A stretch of 64,000 nucleotides of DNA from the NCBI GenBank assembly GCA_016182965.1, contig JACPFM010000009.1:1-64000 (forward strand), given 5' to 3'. This stretch comes from Deltaproteobacteria bacterium (lineage in GTDB: Bacteria; Myxococcota_A; Polyangia; Polyangiales; JADJMO01). The notes under the pieces were generated by a model. It worked only from the letters and a program-made list of their open reading frames with translations. It had not been told where the DNA came from and did no database searches. Below, piece after piece: positions 50,940 to 59,816 of this stretch (the stretch's first letter is position 1; every line of letters begins with the position of its first letter). The position numbers and the translations under genes are program-made.

Positions 50940-51103
50940 GAGGCGCCTGTGGTTCGATGCGGCGGTTGGCGGCGGGCTGGGCGGGACCAGGGAAATGGGC
51001 CGCCGTCGCGCCGACCACGATGACGATGCGCATAGGCAGCGCACCATTTTTGCGCTTCACCGCCTTGGCGCTCTTGCCCCTCCGATCCCTCTCCTGCTAG
51101 ATC

Positions 51104-51123
51104 CGGCCGCTATTGAGCGGCCG
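51104..51123. other. Perfect hairpin between integrase and large surface-protein gene
   Basis: CGGCCGCT (51104-51111) pairs with AGCGGCCG (51116-51123) around a four-base ATTG loop. It could be a terminator of the integrase gene or part of an attachment site. Confidence 0.4.
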
Positions 51124-51184
51124 ACGCGCCGCCCGGTCAGTTGTTGCAAGCGCTGGCCGAGCCACCACCCAGGAGTAACGGACG

Positions 51185-54100
51185 ATGCGCACCATGTACC
51201 GCTCGGGTCATCGAAGGCTGATGCTCGCCGCAATCGTGGGCGCGGGGATTCTTGCTGGACACTCGCGACGCGCGATTGGCGACACGCCGCCCTTGCCGCT
51301 CCCGGCTGCGCCATCGGAGGTCGACTACCAGCTCGCCTACGAGGAACGCACCGGATTCGTCCTGAGCTTCGAAGACCAGACGGTTTCTCTCGCCGACGGA
51401 CGGGCCCTCGTTGCGCAGACGGTCGCCGAAAGTCAGAAGTACGATACTGACGACTTCTTTCAGTGGGTTGAGGCGCGAACTCCCGCGTCCCGCAAGAACG
51501 TTCGTGTCGTCCGCGTCTACGGCGACGCACCTGTCTATCTCTACCAGGGCTACGCGCTGCTCCCCGATTCGCAGGATGTGCCGTTCCCCATCGACACCTT
51601 CGACGCGGCGCGTGACTGTCGCGCGAATCCCCGTTGCATCTCGTTGAACCGTTACGACGCCACGAATCGAGGCTCGAACATCCTGGTCCTCGCGGCGAGG
51701 AGCATCGTCGTCCGGGGCCGCAATCAGACTCTCGGGCTGTCGCTTGTCACGGCCACCGAGAACTTGATCATGCCGACGTACTCGGATCAAATCGATCTGT
51801 CGGCGCGCTCCGACCCCGCGCCCTCCTTCGTCGCCGAGGAAAAGTATGATGTGGGTGGCTCCCTTCCGATTGTCGTCGTGGAGAGCGCCGTCGAGGACGA
51901 GCGCGCGTCGCCTGCCGATAGACCGTCGTATCATTGGCCTACGCATCTGGACGATCTCACATGGCAGTTCAAACGCGCTCAACAACTCGTTGACGACAAC
52001 CTCGATGCCGCCAGCTGTGCAGCCATCGCCAAGGCGAACGTCGAGGTGAAACCAGATCTCGTCGAGGCGGAGGAGTTCGATCGTTGTCTCAAGGCAGCGA
52101 ACCCGCGTGGCTTCGCCGGGCTTCCTGGCGGCAGCTGGCTCGCCTTTACGTTCCGGGCGACCGCGATCCACGCACGATCCAATGGGCAGCCGGGCGGCAC
52201 CGGCGGGAAGGGACCGCCCGGCGCCGGCGCGGTCAAGAGGTGCGGGACGACCTCGGTCTGTGCCGAAGCGTGCAACGTCTACAACCCGATCGACACTTCC
52301 GATCCGAGCTGCACGGTCTCGTGCGCGTACGACTACTGGAACATAGGCTTGACAGGCGGGCAGGCTGGTCCGGGCGGTGAGGTCGGGTTCGTGCGCGTCG
52401 CCGCGGTCACGCACGTCTCCGCGTGCGATCAGTTCTCGCCCGCGTCCCTCACCAATCCGAAAGGGGGGTCCGATGAAATCGATCGCCGTTGTTCCGACGG
52501 CATCGCCAATGATGGAGATGGGGACAAGATCGACTGCGAAGCGTCGACATGTCTCAACGATCAGAACGTAACGGTTTGCGACAAGAGCATCGATAGGCTC
52601 ACGGGAGAGTGGAACCCTCACGCGAAGTACCTCAAGGATCTCCTCGCAAGTATCAAGCCGAACCTACCTCTCGGCAAGGTCCCGAACATCGCGGAACTCA
52701 ATATCACCAAGTACTACGGTGCAAAGACGGACGCCCATCTGTCGCAAATCGATGCCAGCGAGTTCGTGGTGGTCGCGCCCAGCCAGGATGGCGAGCTCTC
52801 GACGCCGGTTCACGTCAAGACCTCCGGCCCTACGCTGACGGTTCCCCCAACGCTCTGGGGCCTGGAGTCTGATATCTCGACCAAGCTGACGAAATCGTTC
52901 GTCAGCGACGTCATGTATCTCGCGAACGAGCCGCTCCTCGAGTCGTGCGGGGCCGCGTACGACTGCGACGATGTGCTCCGTCCCTTCGTGAAGGCGCTCG
53001 CGCAGCCCAAGACATCGCGAGAGATTCGCGATCTCTGGCTGAGTTCGATCGCGAATCAGACGCAGAGCGGCACAACGGTCAGCCTTACGCCAATCGAGTT
53101 CAAGGGCGTTACGAGTGTCGTCGCACAGAGCGGCGCCAATGCAGTCGTTCTGAGCGGTAGCCCGTGGGTCCTCACCGGCGTCAAGACCAAGTACGGCGGC
53201 GCTGTCACGTTCCCCGTCACGGGCCTGTGCGTCGACGACCTGCGTTTCAATGTGCGAGGCAAGACCGGCGCTAACGGTTCTCCCGGCGAGGGTGGGGTCG
53301 GCACGACGTTGACGCGCTACTGCCCGGCGGTTGCGCCCACCGCGGACGTGGTCTGCCATGCCGTCTTCCGCAGTCAGATCGTTCCTCCGACCGGTGGGAG
53401 CGGCGAGATCGGCGCTAACTTCGAGATCGTGTACTGGCCGTACGAGGCCACGCAGGGCTGCCTCCCGCCAACGTCGACGTTCTTGCAGGACGATCTCGCT
53501 CGCAAGTACGGTCGTTCCTCTGGCGATCTCTCAAAGCCGGATATCGCCGGCTCCGTACTCGTGACAGTCGAGGGCGTGAAGGTCGAGTCGGGTACCGCAT
53601 GCATCCCGGACAGCAAGCGCGTGTATCCGGTTGGGCATGGGGTCCTCTGCGCACCGGCCGCGCCGTCCTGTGCAGGTTCGCCACTCCCCTTCGAGGGGTC
53701 TGCAAACCACAAGTGCCGCGCCTACGGCGGTCCGGTCGGAAAGATCGCGCCGCCCGTTACCGCGTCTCCCGATTCCGAGCTGCGCTATTGGAAGCGCAGC
53801 GACTGGGCTCGCATGATTCACGGAGCAATGCCGCTTGAGATGCGGCGCCGCCTAGGGAAAGGGAATCGCTATTACAAGCAGGCAGAGTTGCTCTCTGCAA
53901 CCGCGAAATACGTTTCGACGCGTCGATACGTGGCGGCCAACCAAGGGACGTTTGATTGTGGTCTCGGCTCCTCGTCCTCGACGGCGCTCGACGCCGCTTC
54001 GGACGCTACCAAGCGGGTCTGCGCGTTGCGCCTCGAGCTCGCCATGCGCCTGACGCAACTCGCTGCCGGTCAAAACTTCTTTGGCTATTCGGCGGACTAC

Positions 54101-55849
54101 GTGCCGCCGGCACAGGCAACATTCGGCGAGCTTCACCGGCTCGCAAGCGCCGAGATCGACAAGGCCATCGCGAACCGTGGCCTTTGGCTGACGATCGGCG
54201 CGGTGTTGCGAGGCGAGAAGAAGCTCGATGAGAGCATCCGCGTGCAGATCGAGGCCGAGATCGCATCGCTGAAGGGCGCCTATGCTAATGGCGGCGCCCT
54301 TGCCAAGGAGTATGCGGGCTGGAACGCAGCCGTAAAGGAGCAATACGCGGCGTTGCGCCTTCTGCGCGAGAGCATCCTCAAGGACAAGGATGGACTTGCG
54401 ACACTCAAAATTAAGCGAGCGGGAACCGCGGAACCAGACTTCGCCTGGGAGGTGATCAAGTTCGCCGTCGTCGCGGTCGCCGCCTATTATGGTGGACCGG
54501 CCGCGGCGGGCGTCGCTTTCAGCATCCTCGAGGGTACAGACACCGGTGACCAGGGCTCGACGTGCATCGAGGGAATTTGTCCCAAGTACCAGGTGGCATC
54601 CGCGACGGACGTGAGCTCGACCGGTGACAAGAGCAAGCTCGCCGGAGACATCACCGAGGCTAAACTCTCCGATACCTTCAAGGAGGCCATCAAGGAATAC
54701 CTTCCGAAGCTGCTCGCAGCGGGCAGCGAGAGCACCGCGACCGATACGATCGGCGCCATTGAGATCGTAGGTGAAAAAACCTATCTAAAGACCGCCGTCG
54801 AGATGAAGTTGCTGGAAGCGATTAGGCTCGCTCGCGACCTCGGCCAGGCGTGGCGAGCCCGCGATCTTGCTCTCACCAAGATCCTCGATGCGCAGCGTCG
54901 TTCGCTTTCGTTGCAGGCCAGCCTCGTGAGCCTCGGCACGCTCGTCACACCGGGTCGTCTTCCGGGCCTCGATGCGCAGGCCGCGATCGTCGATTCGGCG
55001 TACCTATCGGCGGTTCGTGCAACCGACGCGGCAGGGGAGTACTTCTTCCTCGCGCGGCGTGCGGCCGAGCGCGACACCGTGCCGTGGAACATCGCCGCGG
55101 GTAGAAGCGCACTCTCGCTCGCTGAGGAGAAGGATCTACTCGAGGCGGGGCCCGGGAAGGCGGGCGCCTGCTTCTCCAAGGGCGTCAAGGTCCCAACGCT
55201 TGACGTGAACCTTGGGACCATCGATTGCTTCAAGGATCGCCTCGACCTCATTCGCAACTACGTTGAAGCGGTGGAGTCGACGTACATGCGGACGGGAACG
55301 CTGACCGTCGACGTCCCGATCACCTCTGACAAGCTCGTGACCGAGGGCACGCGAACGTTCTACCGGTTGAAGGCTGACATCGCTCTAGGCGCCCCGTTGC
55401 TTCAGCGCGCGCAGAAGATGGAAAAGGTCGCGTTGTTCGTGCTCGCCGGTGGCACGGATGCCGCGCGCGCCAACATCCGCGTGCGTCGCCCGATGAACGA
55501 CACGTATTGGATCGGGAAGAGTCTCTCGTCCGCGACCGACGACGTCGTCCAGAACTTCAGCTTCGGGCTCCCTGCTACGCCTGGTACCGCGGCACTCGAT
55601 ATCTTGCTCGCGCCGCAATACCGCTTCTACGACGTGACTGCCTGTGTCGGCCCCGCATCGGCGGTCGAAGTCATTCGCGACGACTGCACACTGCAACGTC
55701 GCACGACATCTACCGGTGGGGTCGCGGTCGATCCGCTCGTCGATCGGGCGCTTGTCGGAGACCTGGACTTTGAGGTCGAGCAGTCGGCCCTCGCCGGCCG
55801 CACTCCGGACAGGTTGCGCATCGTGGTGAGCTACAGGTACCGGCTGTGA
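51185..55849 (+). CDS. Very large secreted protein of unknown function (1554 aa)
   Basis: A signal peptide (LMLAAIVGAGILAGHS) is followed by a long, mostly unrecognised chain. Visible features are two short collagen-like Gly-rich stretches (near 334-350, 'GQPGGTGGKGPPGAG', and near 395), Cys clusters, and an Asp-rich calcium-like loop near 443 ('NDGDGDKIDCEASTC'). Another Gly loop lies near 695 ('GANGSPGEGGVG'), helical regions near 890-1080, a hydrophobic stretch near 1085-1110, and a C-terminal beta region. The AGGAG site supports the start. Codon use is AT-richer than in the first 50 kb. It is coupled by a 4-base overlap to a Cys-rich protein. A surface adhesin or toxin-like factor is possible, but nothing proves it. 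Confidence 0.8.
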   Translation: MRTMYRSGHRRLMLAAIVGAGILAGHSRRAIGDTPPLPLPAAPSEVDYQLAYEERTGFVLSFEDQTVSLADGRALVAQTVAESQKYDTDDFFQWVEARTPASRKNVRVVRVYGDAPVYLYQGYALLPDSQDVPFPIDTFDAARDCRANPRCISLNRYDATNRGSNILVLAARSIVVRGRNQTLGLSLVTATENLIMPTYSDQIDLSARSDPAPSFVAEEKYDVGGSLPIVVVESAVEDERASPADRPSYHWPTHLDDLTWQFKRAQQLVDDNLDAASCAAIAKANVEVKPDLVEAEEFDRCLKAANPRGFAGLPGGSWLAFTFRATAIHARSNGQPGGTGGKGPPGAGAVKRCGTTSVCAEACNVYNPIDTSDPSCTVSCAYDYWNIGLTGGQAGPGGEVGFVRVAAVTHVSACDQFSPASLTNPKGGSDEIDRRCSDGIANDGDGDKIDCEASTCLNDQNVTVCDKSIDRLTGEWNPHAKYLKDLLASIKPNLPLGKVPNIAELNITKYYGAKTDAHLSQIDASEFVVVAPSQDGELSTPVHVKTSGPTLTVPPTLWGLESDISTKLTKSFVSDVMYLANEPLLESCGAAYDCDDVLRPFVKALAQPKTSREIRDLWLSSIANQTQSGTTVSLTPIEFKGVTSVVAQSGANAVVLSGSPWVLTGVKTKYGGAVTFPVTGLCVDDLRFNVRGKTGANGSPGEGGVGTTLTRYCPAVAPTADVVCHAVFRSQIVPPTGGSGEIGANFEIVYWPYEATQGCLPPTSTFLQDDLARKYGRSSGDLSKPDIAGSVLVTVEGVKVESGTACIPDSKRVYPVGHGVLCAPAAPSCAGSPLPFEGSANHKCRAYGGPVGKIAPPVTASPDSELRYWKRSDWARMIHGAMPLEMRRRLGKGNRYYKQAELLSATAKYVSTRRYVAANQGTFDCGLGSSSSTALDAASDATKRVCALRLELAMRLTQLAAGQNFFGYSADYVPPAQATFGELHRLASAEIDKAIANRGLWLTIGAVLRGEKKLDESIRVQIEAEIASLKGAYANGGALAKEYAGWNAAVKEQYAALRLLRESILKDKDGLATLKIKRAGTAEPDFAWEVIKFAVVAVAAYYGGPAAAGVAFSILEGTDTGDQGSTCIEGICPKYQVASATDVSSTGDKSKLAGDITEAKLSDTFKEAIKEYLPKLLAAGSESTATDTIGAIEIVGEKTYLKTAVEMKLLEAIRLARDLGQAWRARDLALTKILDAQRRSLSLQASLVSLGTLVTPGRLPGLDAQAAIVDSAYLSAVRATDAAGEYFFLARRAAERDTVPWNIAAGRSALSLAEEKDLLEAGPGKAGACFSKGVKVPTLDVNLGTIDCFKDRLDLIRNYVEAVESTYMRTGTLTVDVPITSDKLVTEGTRTFYRLKADIALGAPLLQRAQKMEKVALFVLAGGTDAARANIRVRRPMNDTYWIGKSLSSATDDVVQNFSFGLPATPGTAALDILLAPQYRFYDVTACVGPASAVEVIRDDCTLQRRTTSTGGVAVDPLVDRALVGDLDFEVEQSALAGRTPDRLRIVVSYRYRL

Positions 55850-56832
55850 TCGCTCGTCCCTCGGCGCTCGTTGCGGCGCTCCTCTGGGGGTGTTCGGCAC
55901 TGGCCTGCTCTTCGTGTGGCAACAACACGCCGGTGCCGAACACGTCCGACGCGCAGGCTGCTGCCTGCGACAAGCTCGCGCGGGCGTACTGCGCCCAGGT
56001 GGAAGCATGCGCGCCCGCGGTGCTGTTCCGATCGTTCGCAGACCTCGCCTCCTGCCAAGGACGCGTCGCAGCGGACTGCGCCGCCGCGACCTCGGCCGAT
56101 GGAGCACACCTCCAGAACCAGAACGTTGCCGGATGCGCCGACGCCATCCCGAGCATGAGCTGTACGGACCTCTTCACCGGGCTTCATCCGGCCGCGTGCG
56201 CCATGCCGACCGGCAACCGTTTCACTGGCGGCTGCACCTACACGGCGCAGTGTCTGTCCACGTGTGTCCGGGACTCGGTCCCCCAGTGGTGCGGTGCGTG
56301 CAGCACCGAGCCCCCCAGCGCTTCATGCGCCGTGGTTCCAGATGGGGAGGGCGCCCTTGCAGTGCCCCTCGATGTACCCGGTTTGACGCGAGGCACGCAT
56401 CGATCCGGGTGTGCGCAGGGACTCGTCTGCTCAGCCAAGAACAAGTGCGCCGCTGGGGCAGCGGAGGGAGCACCGTGCTCGGAGACCGTACCGTGTCTGC
56501 GCCCACTCACATGTGACGCGGGTACTTGTCGAAAACTCGCCGTCAAAGGCGATCCCTGTGGCGTCGGCAAGGTCGAGTGCGATCCCTACCGAGGCTTCCG
56601 TTGCGGCGCTGAAGGCAAGTGCGTCGAAATACCGCGCGCGTCGGAAGGACAGGTCTGTCCCGCCGACGCGGGGGGAAGAATCCCGCTCTGCGCCCGATCG
56701 AGCAAGTGTTCCGAAGGCGTCTGCATTCCGACGGTCGCGGACGGCGCCGAGTGCACGTCGAGTTCGCAGTGCTTGTGGCCCGCGGTCTGTGTCGGTCAGA
56801 AGTGCGTCGTCGCGGCCTGCGCGACGATGTGA
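55846..56832 (+). CDS. Cys-rich lipoprotein, coupled to the large surface protein
   Basis: A 328-residue protein starting at GTG that overlaps the preceding TGA (GTGA). The signal is 'VAALLWGCSALACSSCGNN'. The N-terminal domain has regularly spaced Cys ('CDKLARAYCAQVEACAP', 'CQGRVAADC'). The C-terminal half has repeated 'G..C....C..PL.C..G.C' modules ('GAPCSETVPCLRPLTC', 'GDPCGVGKVECDPYRGFRC', 'GAECTSSSQCLWPAVC'), a Dickkopf/EGF-like spacing common in myxobacterial exported proteins. About 38 Cys imply a disulfide-rich extracellular fold. The overlap suggests that it assembles with the 1554-residue protein. Confidence 0.8.
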   Translation: MIARPSALVAALLWGCSALACSSCGNNTPVPNTSDAQAAACDKLARAYCAQVEACAPAVLFRSFADLASCQGRVAADCAAATSADGAHLQNQNVAGCADAIPSMSCTDLFTGLHPAACAMPTGNRFTGGCTYTAQCLSTCVRDSVPQWCGACSTEPPSASCAVVPDGEGALAVPLDVPGLTRGTHRSGCAQGLVCSAKNKCAAGAAEGAPCSETVPCLRPLTCDAGTCRKLAVKGDPCGVGKVECDPYRGFRCGAEGKCVEIPRASEGQVCPADAGGRIPLCARSSKCSEGVCIPTVADGAECTSSSQCLWPAVCVGQKCVVAACATM

Positions 56833-57057
56833 CGTCCACGCAGGACGGCTTCGTTCATTGGCAACGGCGCTCGTCGACCAACCCCCTGATTGACTGTATC
56901 GCGCCATCGCGCCGCAAGTGATGGCGACCTCGTCGCCCCACAATAGGTGGAGAACGGCGCCGTCGTGGGAGCTTGACACGCGACATCGCGCCGTGCTGCC
57001 CTACATGTTCTGCGGCGCGCAGCTCCTCGGCGCCGAAACACTCCGGAGAGCCCGTAC

Positions 57058-58146
57058 GTGCTGAAACGATCTGGAACCGCTGGCAAGAGCAAGAAGTTGT
57101 CGAGGCGGGTACCCAAAGGATCTGGGGCGGCGGTAAAGAGCAGCACGAAGAGCAAGAAGCCGGCGGCGGTTCCGCAGATCCATGTACCGGCGGTCGACTT
57201 CTCCTACAACGGTCACCGCATGTTCGTGGGAGTCGTGCCCGTAGAGAAGCTCTTCCCGTTTTGCGCTGTTTCGCGCACCGCAGAAGACCCTGAGAAGGGA
57301 TACCAAAGGCACCTCGCGGAACAGCGCGCGCGGCGCATCGCGGAGTATCTGGACGATGGCAACGTCATTCCGGGGAGCATCATTCTGAGCGCGCAGTCCG
57401 CGGCGGCGCTGAAATACGACGGCGAACAGCTTTCATTTGCCGCGAGGCCGCGCGCATTCCTCGTGATCGATGGGCAACACCGCCTGTACGGCGCGCATAT
57501 GGCGTCGACCGGTGGCGTCCTCATCTCGGTCTGCGTGCTCGAGGGACTCTCGCAAGAGCAGGAGGTGCAGTACTTCCTCGATGTCAACAGCACACAGCGT
57601 GGTGTGCCCCGCACGCTACAACTCGAGATCGTGAAGTTCCTCGCCGAGGAGGGCTCCGTAGACGAGATCCGCGTGAGGCTCTTCAAGGCGCTGAACGAGG
57701 ATCCGGAGTCGCCGTTGTGCGGGCGAATGTCGGCTGACAAGACCGTGCGAGGGAAGCTGTCGCATGTCCCGTTCAAAGCCGCCGTCGAGCCACGGTTGAA
57801 CGAGATGCCCCTCAAGTCGTTCAAGTTTGAGAGCAAAGTGAAACTCCTGATTCACTTTCTGCGGGCCGTGCAACGCATCCTCGTAGACTCCACTAACGAG
57901 GACACGAAGCTCTCCAATGCAGCTTTCTTTCAGGCGATGTTCGCGGTGTTTCCGGACGTCGTGCGTCGCGCGCATCTCGTACACGGTGACATGAAAGAGG
58001 AGTCCATCGTCAAGGTTATCCGTCCACTCCGAGACATCCGTTGGGATGTTCACGGAGGCACCAACAAGAAGGCGATTGCCGCGTTTGCGGGCCACCTGCG
58101 CGATCTGCTCGACGCTCCGATCGCGGGCAGCGAGCACCTCGTGTGA
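57058..58146 (+). CDS. DGQHR-domain protein (DndB-like)
   Basis: A 362-residue cytosolic protein starting at GTG with GGAGAG 6 bases upstream. A Lys-rich N-terminus precedes a domain with 'EQRARRIAEYLDDGNVIPGS', 'RAFLVIDGQHRLYGAHMAST' (DGQHR at 138-142) and 'EVQYFLDVNSTQRGVPRTLQ'. These are the hallmarks of DGQHR/DndB-type proteins, known from phosphorothioate (Dnd) systems and stand-alone defence loci. No dndA, C, D or E genes are visible, so it belongs to another context. It begins a co-directional run with unknown, HTH, GHKL, HEPN-like and TerB genes. Confidence 0.85.
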   Translation: MLKRSGTAGKSKKLSRRVPKGSGAAVKSSTKSKKPAAVPQIHVPAVDFSYNGHRMFVGVVPVEKLFPFCAVSRTAEDPEKGYQRHLAEQRARRIAEYLDDGNVIPGSIILSAQSAAALKYDGEQLSFAARPRAFLVIDGQHRLYGAHMASTGGVLISVCVLEGLSQEQEVQYFLDVNSTQRGVPRTLQLEIVKFLAEEGSVDEIRVRLFKALNEDPESPLCGRMSADKTVRGKLSHVPFKAAVEPRLNEMPLKSFKFESKVKLLIHFLRAVQRILVDSTNEDTKLSNAAFFQAMFAVFPDVVRRAHLVHGDMKEESIVKVIRPLRDIRWDVHGGTNKKAIAAFAGHLRDLLDAPIAGSEHLV

Positions 58147-58164
58147 GCAAGGGCCGCTGCTCGC

Positions 58165-59025
58165 ATGCCTTTTCTTCCGCTCGTCACCGCCGCGCAGCAC
58201 TATCTCAAGACGATCGGATTCGTCCGTCCGGTAGATCTCGGCGGGCAGCGCCTGAAGTCGATGATTGCTGATGGGAAGGCGGACATCGAGCGCGTCGCCG
58301 TCGATGTGCTGCGCGTTGAATTGAGTGAACAGGATGTCGCGGTCGGGCTCGCAAGAGAATGGCGCTTGGGCTTCACACGCGTCGCGAAGCAGAACGATGC
58401 GCTCACCGCCATGAAGGCGAATACAGACATCCCAACGTCGTGGGTTTTGGTGAGCTGTTACTACGCCGCCTTCTTCGCGGCGATTGAACTGCTACGTGTC
58501 CAGGGGCGAATGGTTTTCTACTTCGAGCCCGATGACATCTCGCGGATACGCCAATACTCGTCGGGCGCGCATCCGATCGCAGCGGGTAACTACGCATTCG
58601 AATTCGGTCAGGCAGCAGGCGGCACTGTCGTCTTCCTCGGTCGGAAGACGGCAGAGCGGCCGCACCATGCGGTGTGGAAGCACATGGGCGCCGCACTGGG
58701 ATGCTTGAACTGCTCTGACGACACGGCCGTCCGCGTCAGACGGCTACTTGAATTCATGGGTAGTGTCGCTCAGCCCGAGTGGCCGTCGCTTAACGAGACC
58801 CGGAACCGGTGGAACTATGCGGCTCCAGAGCTCTACGGCACAACGGGAGAGAAGGAAGGTAAGCACTTCCGGCAGTTGGTCGGCGACGACAAGGCTCTCT
58901 TCGCCTGGGCTCGCTCGAGAGCGATCAAGCCGACGACCGCGGAGGCGCCCGTTCCGGTTGCCTTGACACAGATGCTCTTGCTGAAGGTCGTGCGCCAACT
59001 CCACCCGATTCTGGTGGAGGACTGA
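58165..59025 (+). CDS. Hypothetical protein in defence-like gene run
   Basis: A 286-residue soluble protein, not assigned. 'WVLVSCYYAAFFAAIELLRV' and 'NETRNRWNYAAPELYG' faintly recall HEPN-type helical bundles, but the catalytic His is replaced by Tyr (RNRWNY). The N-terminal half is helical; a short strand-rich segment ('GGTVVFLGRKTAERPHHAVW') lies in the middle. It starts 18 bases after the DGQHR gene, so it is probably co-transcribed and may be its functional partner. Confidence 0.75.
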   Translation: MPFLPLVTAAQHYLKTIGFVRPVDLGGQRLKSMIADGKADIERVAVDVLRVELSEQDVAVGLAREWRLGFTRVAKQNDALTAMKANTDIPTSWVLVSCYYAAFFAAIELLRVQGRMVFYFEPDDISRIRQYSSGAHPIAAGNYAFEFGQAAGGTVVFLGRKTAERPHHAVWKHMGAALGCLNCSDDTAVRVRRLLEFMGSVAQPEWPSLNETRNRWNYAAPELYGTTGEKEGKHFRQLVGDDKALFAWARSRAIKPTTAEAPVPVALTQMLLLKVVRQLHPILVED

Positions 59026-59270
59026 TGGCCGCGCTCGTGGTCTCGCGATGGGACGCTTGATCCGTGGGGTAGATGCAGGTGTCCGACGCAGACTGTGCGA
59101 GCGAAGTTGCGTTGCTTTTGTCCGCGGCAGTAGCGGGCGGTCCCATTTGATGTAGGAACATCACATCGCGCTGCTCAGCCCCATTGGAGCCAGAGAACGC
59201 GACGTCCAAAAACCGTGGGCGAAGCTGCACCGATTCTCGTCGGGCGGCCGAGACCTGGGTGAGGTCGAGC

Positions 59271-59747
59271 ATGAATGGAATCTCGCAGTCGCGCGAAGGC
59301 GCAGCGCTCCGCGTCTATGAAGGGCTTCGCCGGTTCGAACCCGGCTCGGACGAGTACGAGACCGCCGAGAAGGCGTTGGCCCTCGTCCTCAACAAGAAGC
59401 GTCGGGACGATGCGTTTCTGTTGCGCAACGTGCTGCGTGACGCGCGTCGCGTGCGGGTGCGCGCGGCGCAGCGTCACCCGGACTTCGTCCCGTTCGACGA
59501 AGAACTCCATACCGATCACGGCGACACGCCGGAAGACGAGCTCGCCGCCGGCGAGATGCTCACGGAGCTCGCGCAGGCCGTCACGCGTGACTTGCCGTCC
59601 GACGCGATCCAGTGCCTTCCCGGCCTTCTGCGCGAGGAGACGGTAGACGAGTCCTCGCGCGCCCTTGGGCTCCCCGCTCGCCGTGTGAAGTACCTGCGCC
59701 GCCTGATCCGCGCGATGGCGGCCACCCTCTTCGAGTTCGACGCATAG
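59271..59747 (+). CDS. Sigma-factor-like helix-turn-helix protein
   Basis: A 158-residue protein. The N-terminal part carries 'VLNKKRRDDAFLLRNVLRDA' and an acidic middle ('EELHTDHGDTPEDELAAGEM'). The C-terminus 'LPSDAIQCLPGLLREETVDE' with 'SSRALGLPARRVKYLRRLIR' resembles sigma-70 region 4. GAGGT precedes the ATG. HTH proteins of this sort precede MORC/GHKL ATPase genes in several defence-like operons and may regulate them. A full sigma region 2 is not apparent. Confidence 0.7.
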   Translation: MNGISQSREGAALRVYEGLRRFEPGSDEYETAEKALALVLNKKRRDDAFLLRNVLRDARRVRVRAAQRHPDFVPFDEELHTDHGDTPEDELAAGEMLTELAQAVTRDLPSDAIQCLPGLLREETVDESSRALGLPARRVKYLRRLIRAMAATLFEFDA

Positions 59748-59816
59748 CATTCTCGAGTCCTCATGGCACGCGCCGATCTTTCGAGACGGTGCGCGCAAAA
59801 ACCGCAGGAGATCGTC

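Noticed and set aside
50940-51184. Integrase attachment site next to a tRNA
   Set aside because: No tRNA gene was recognisable; the only structure is a short hairpin, not enough to call an att site.
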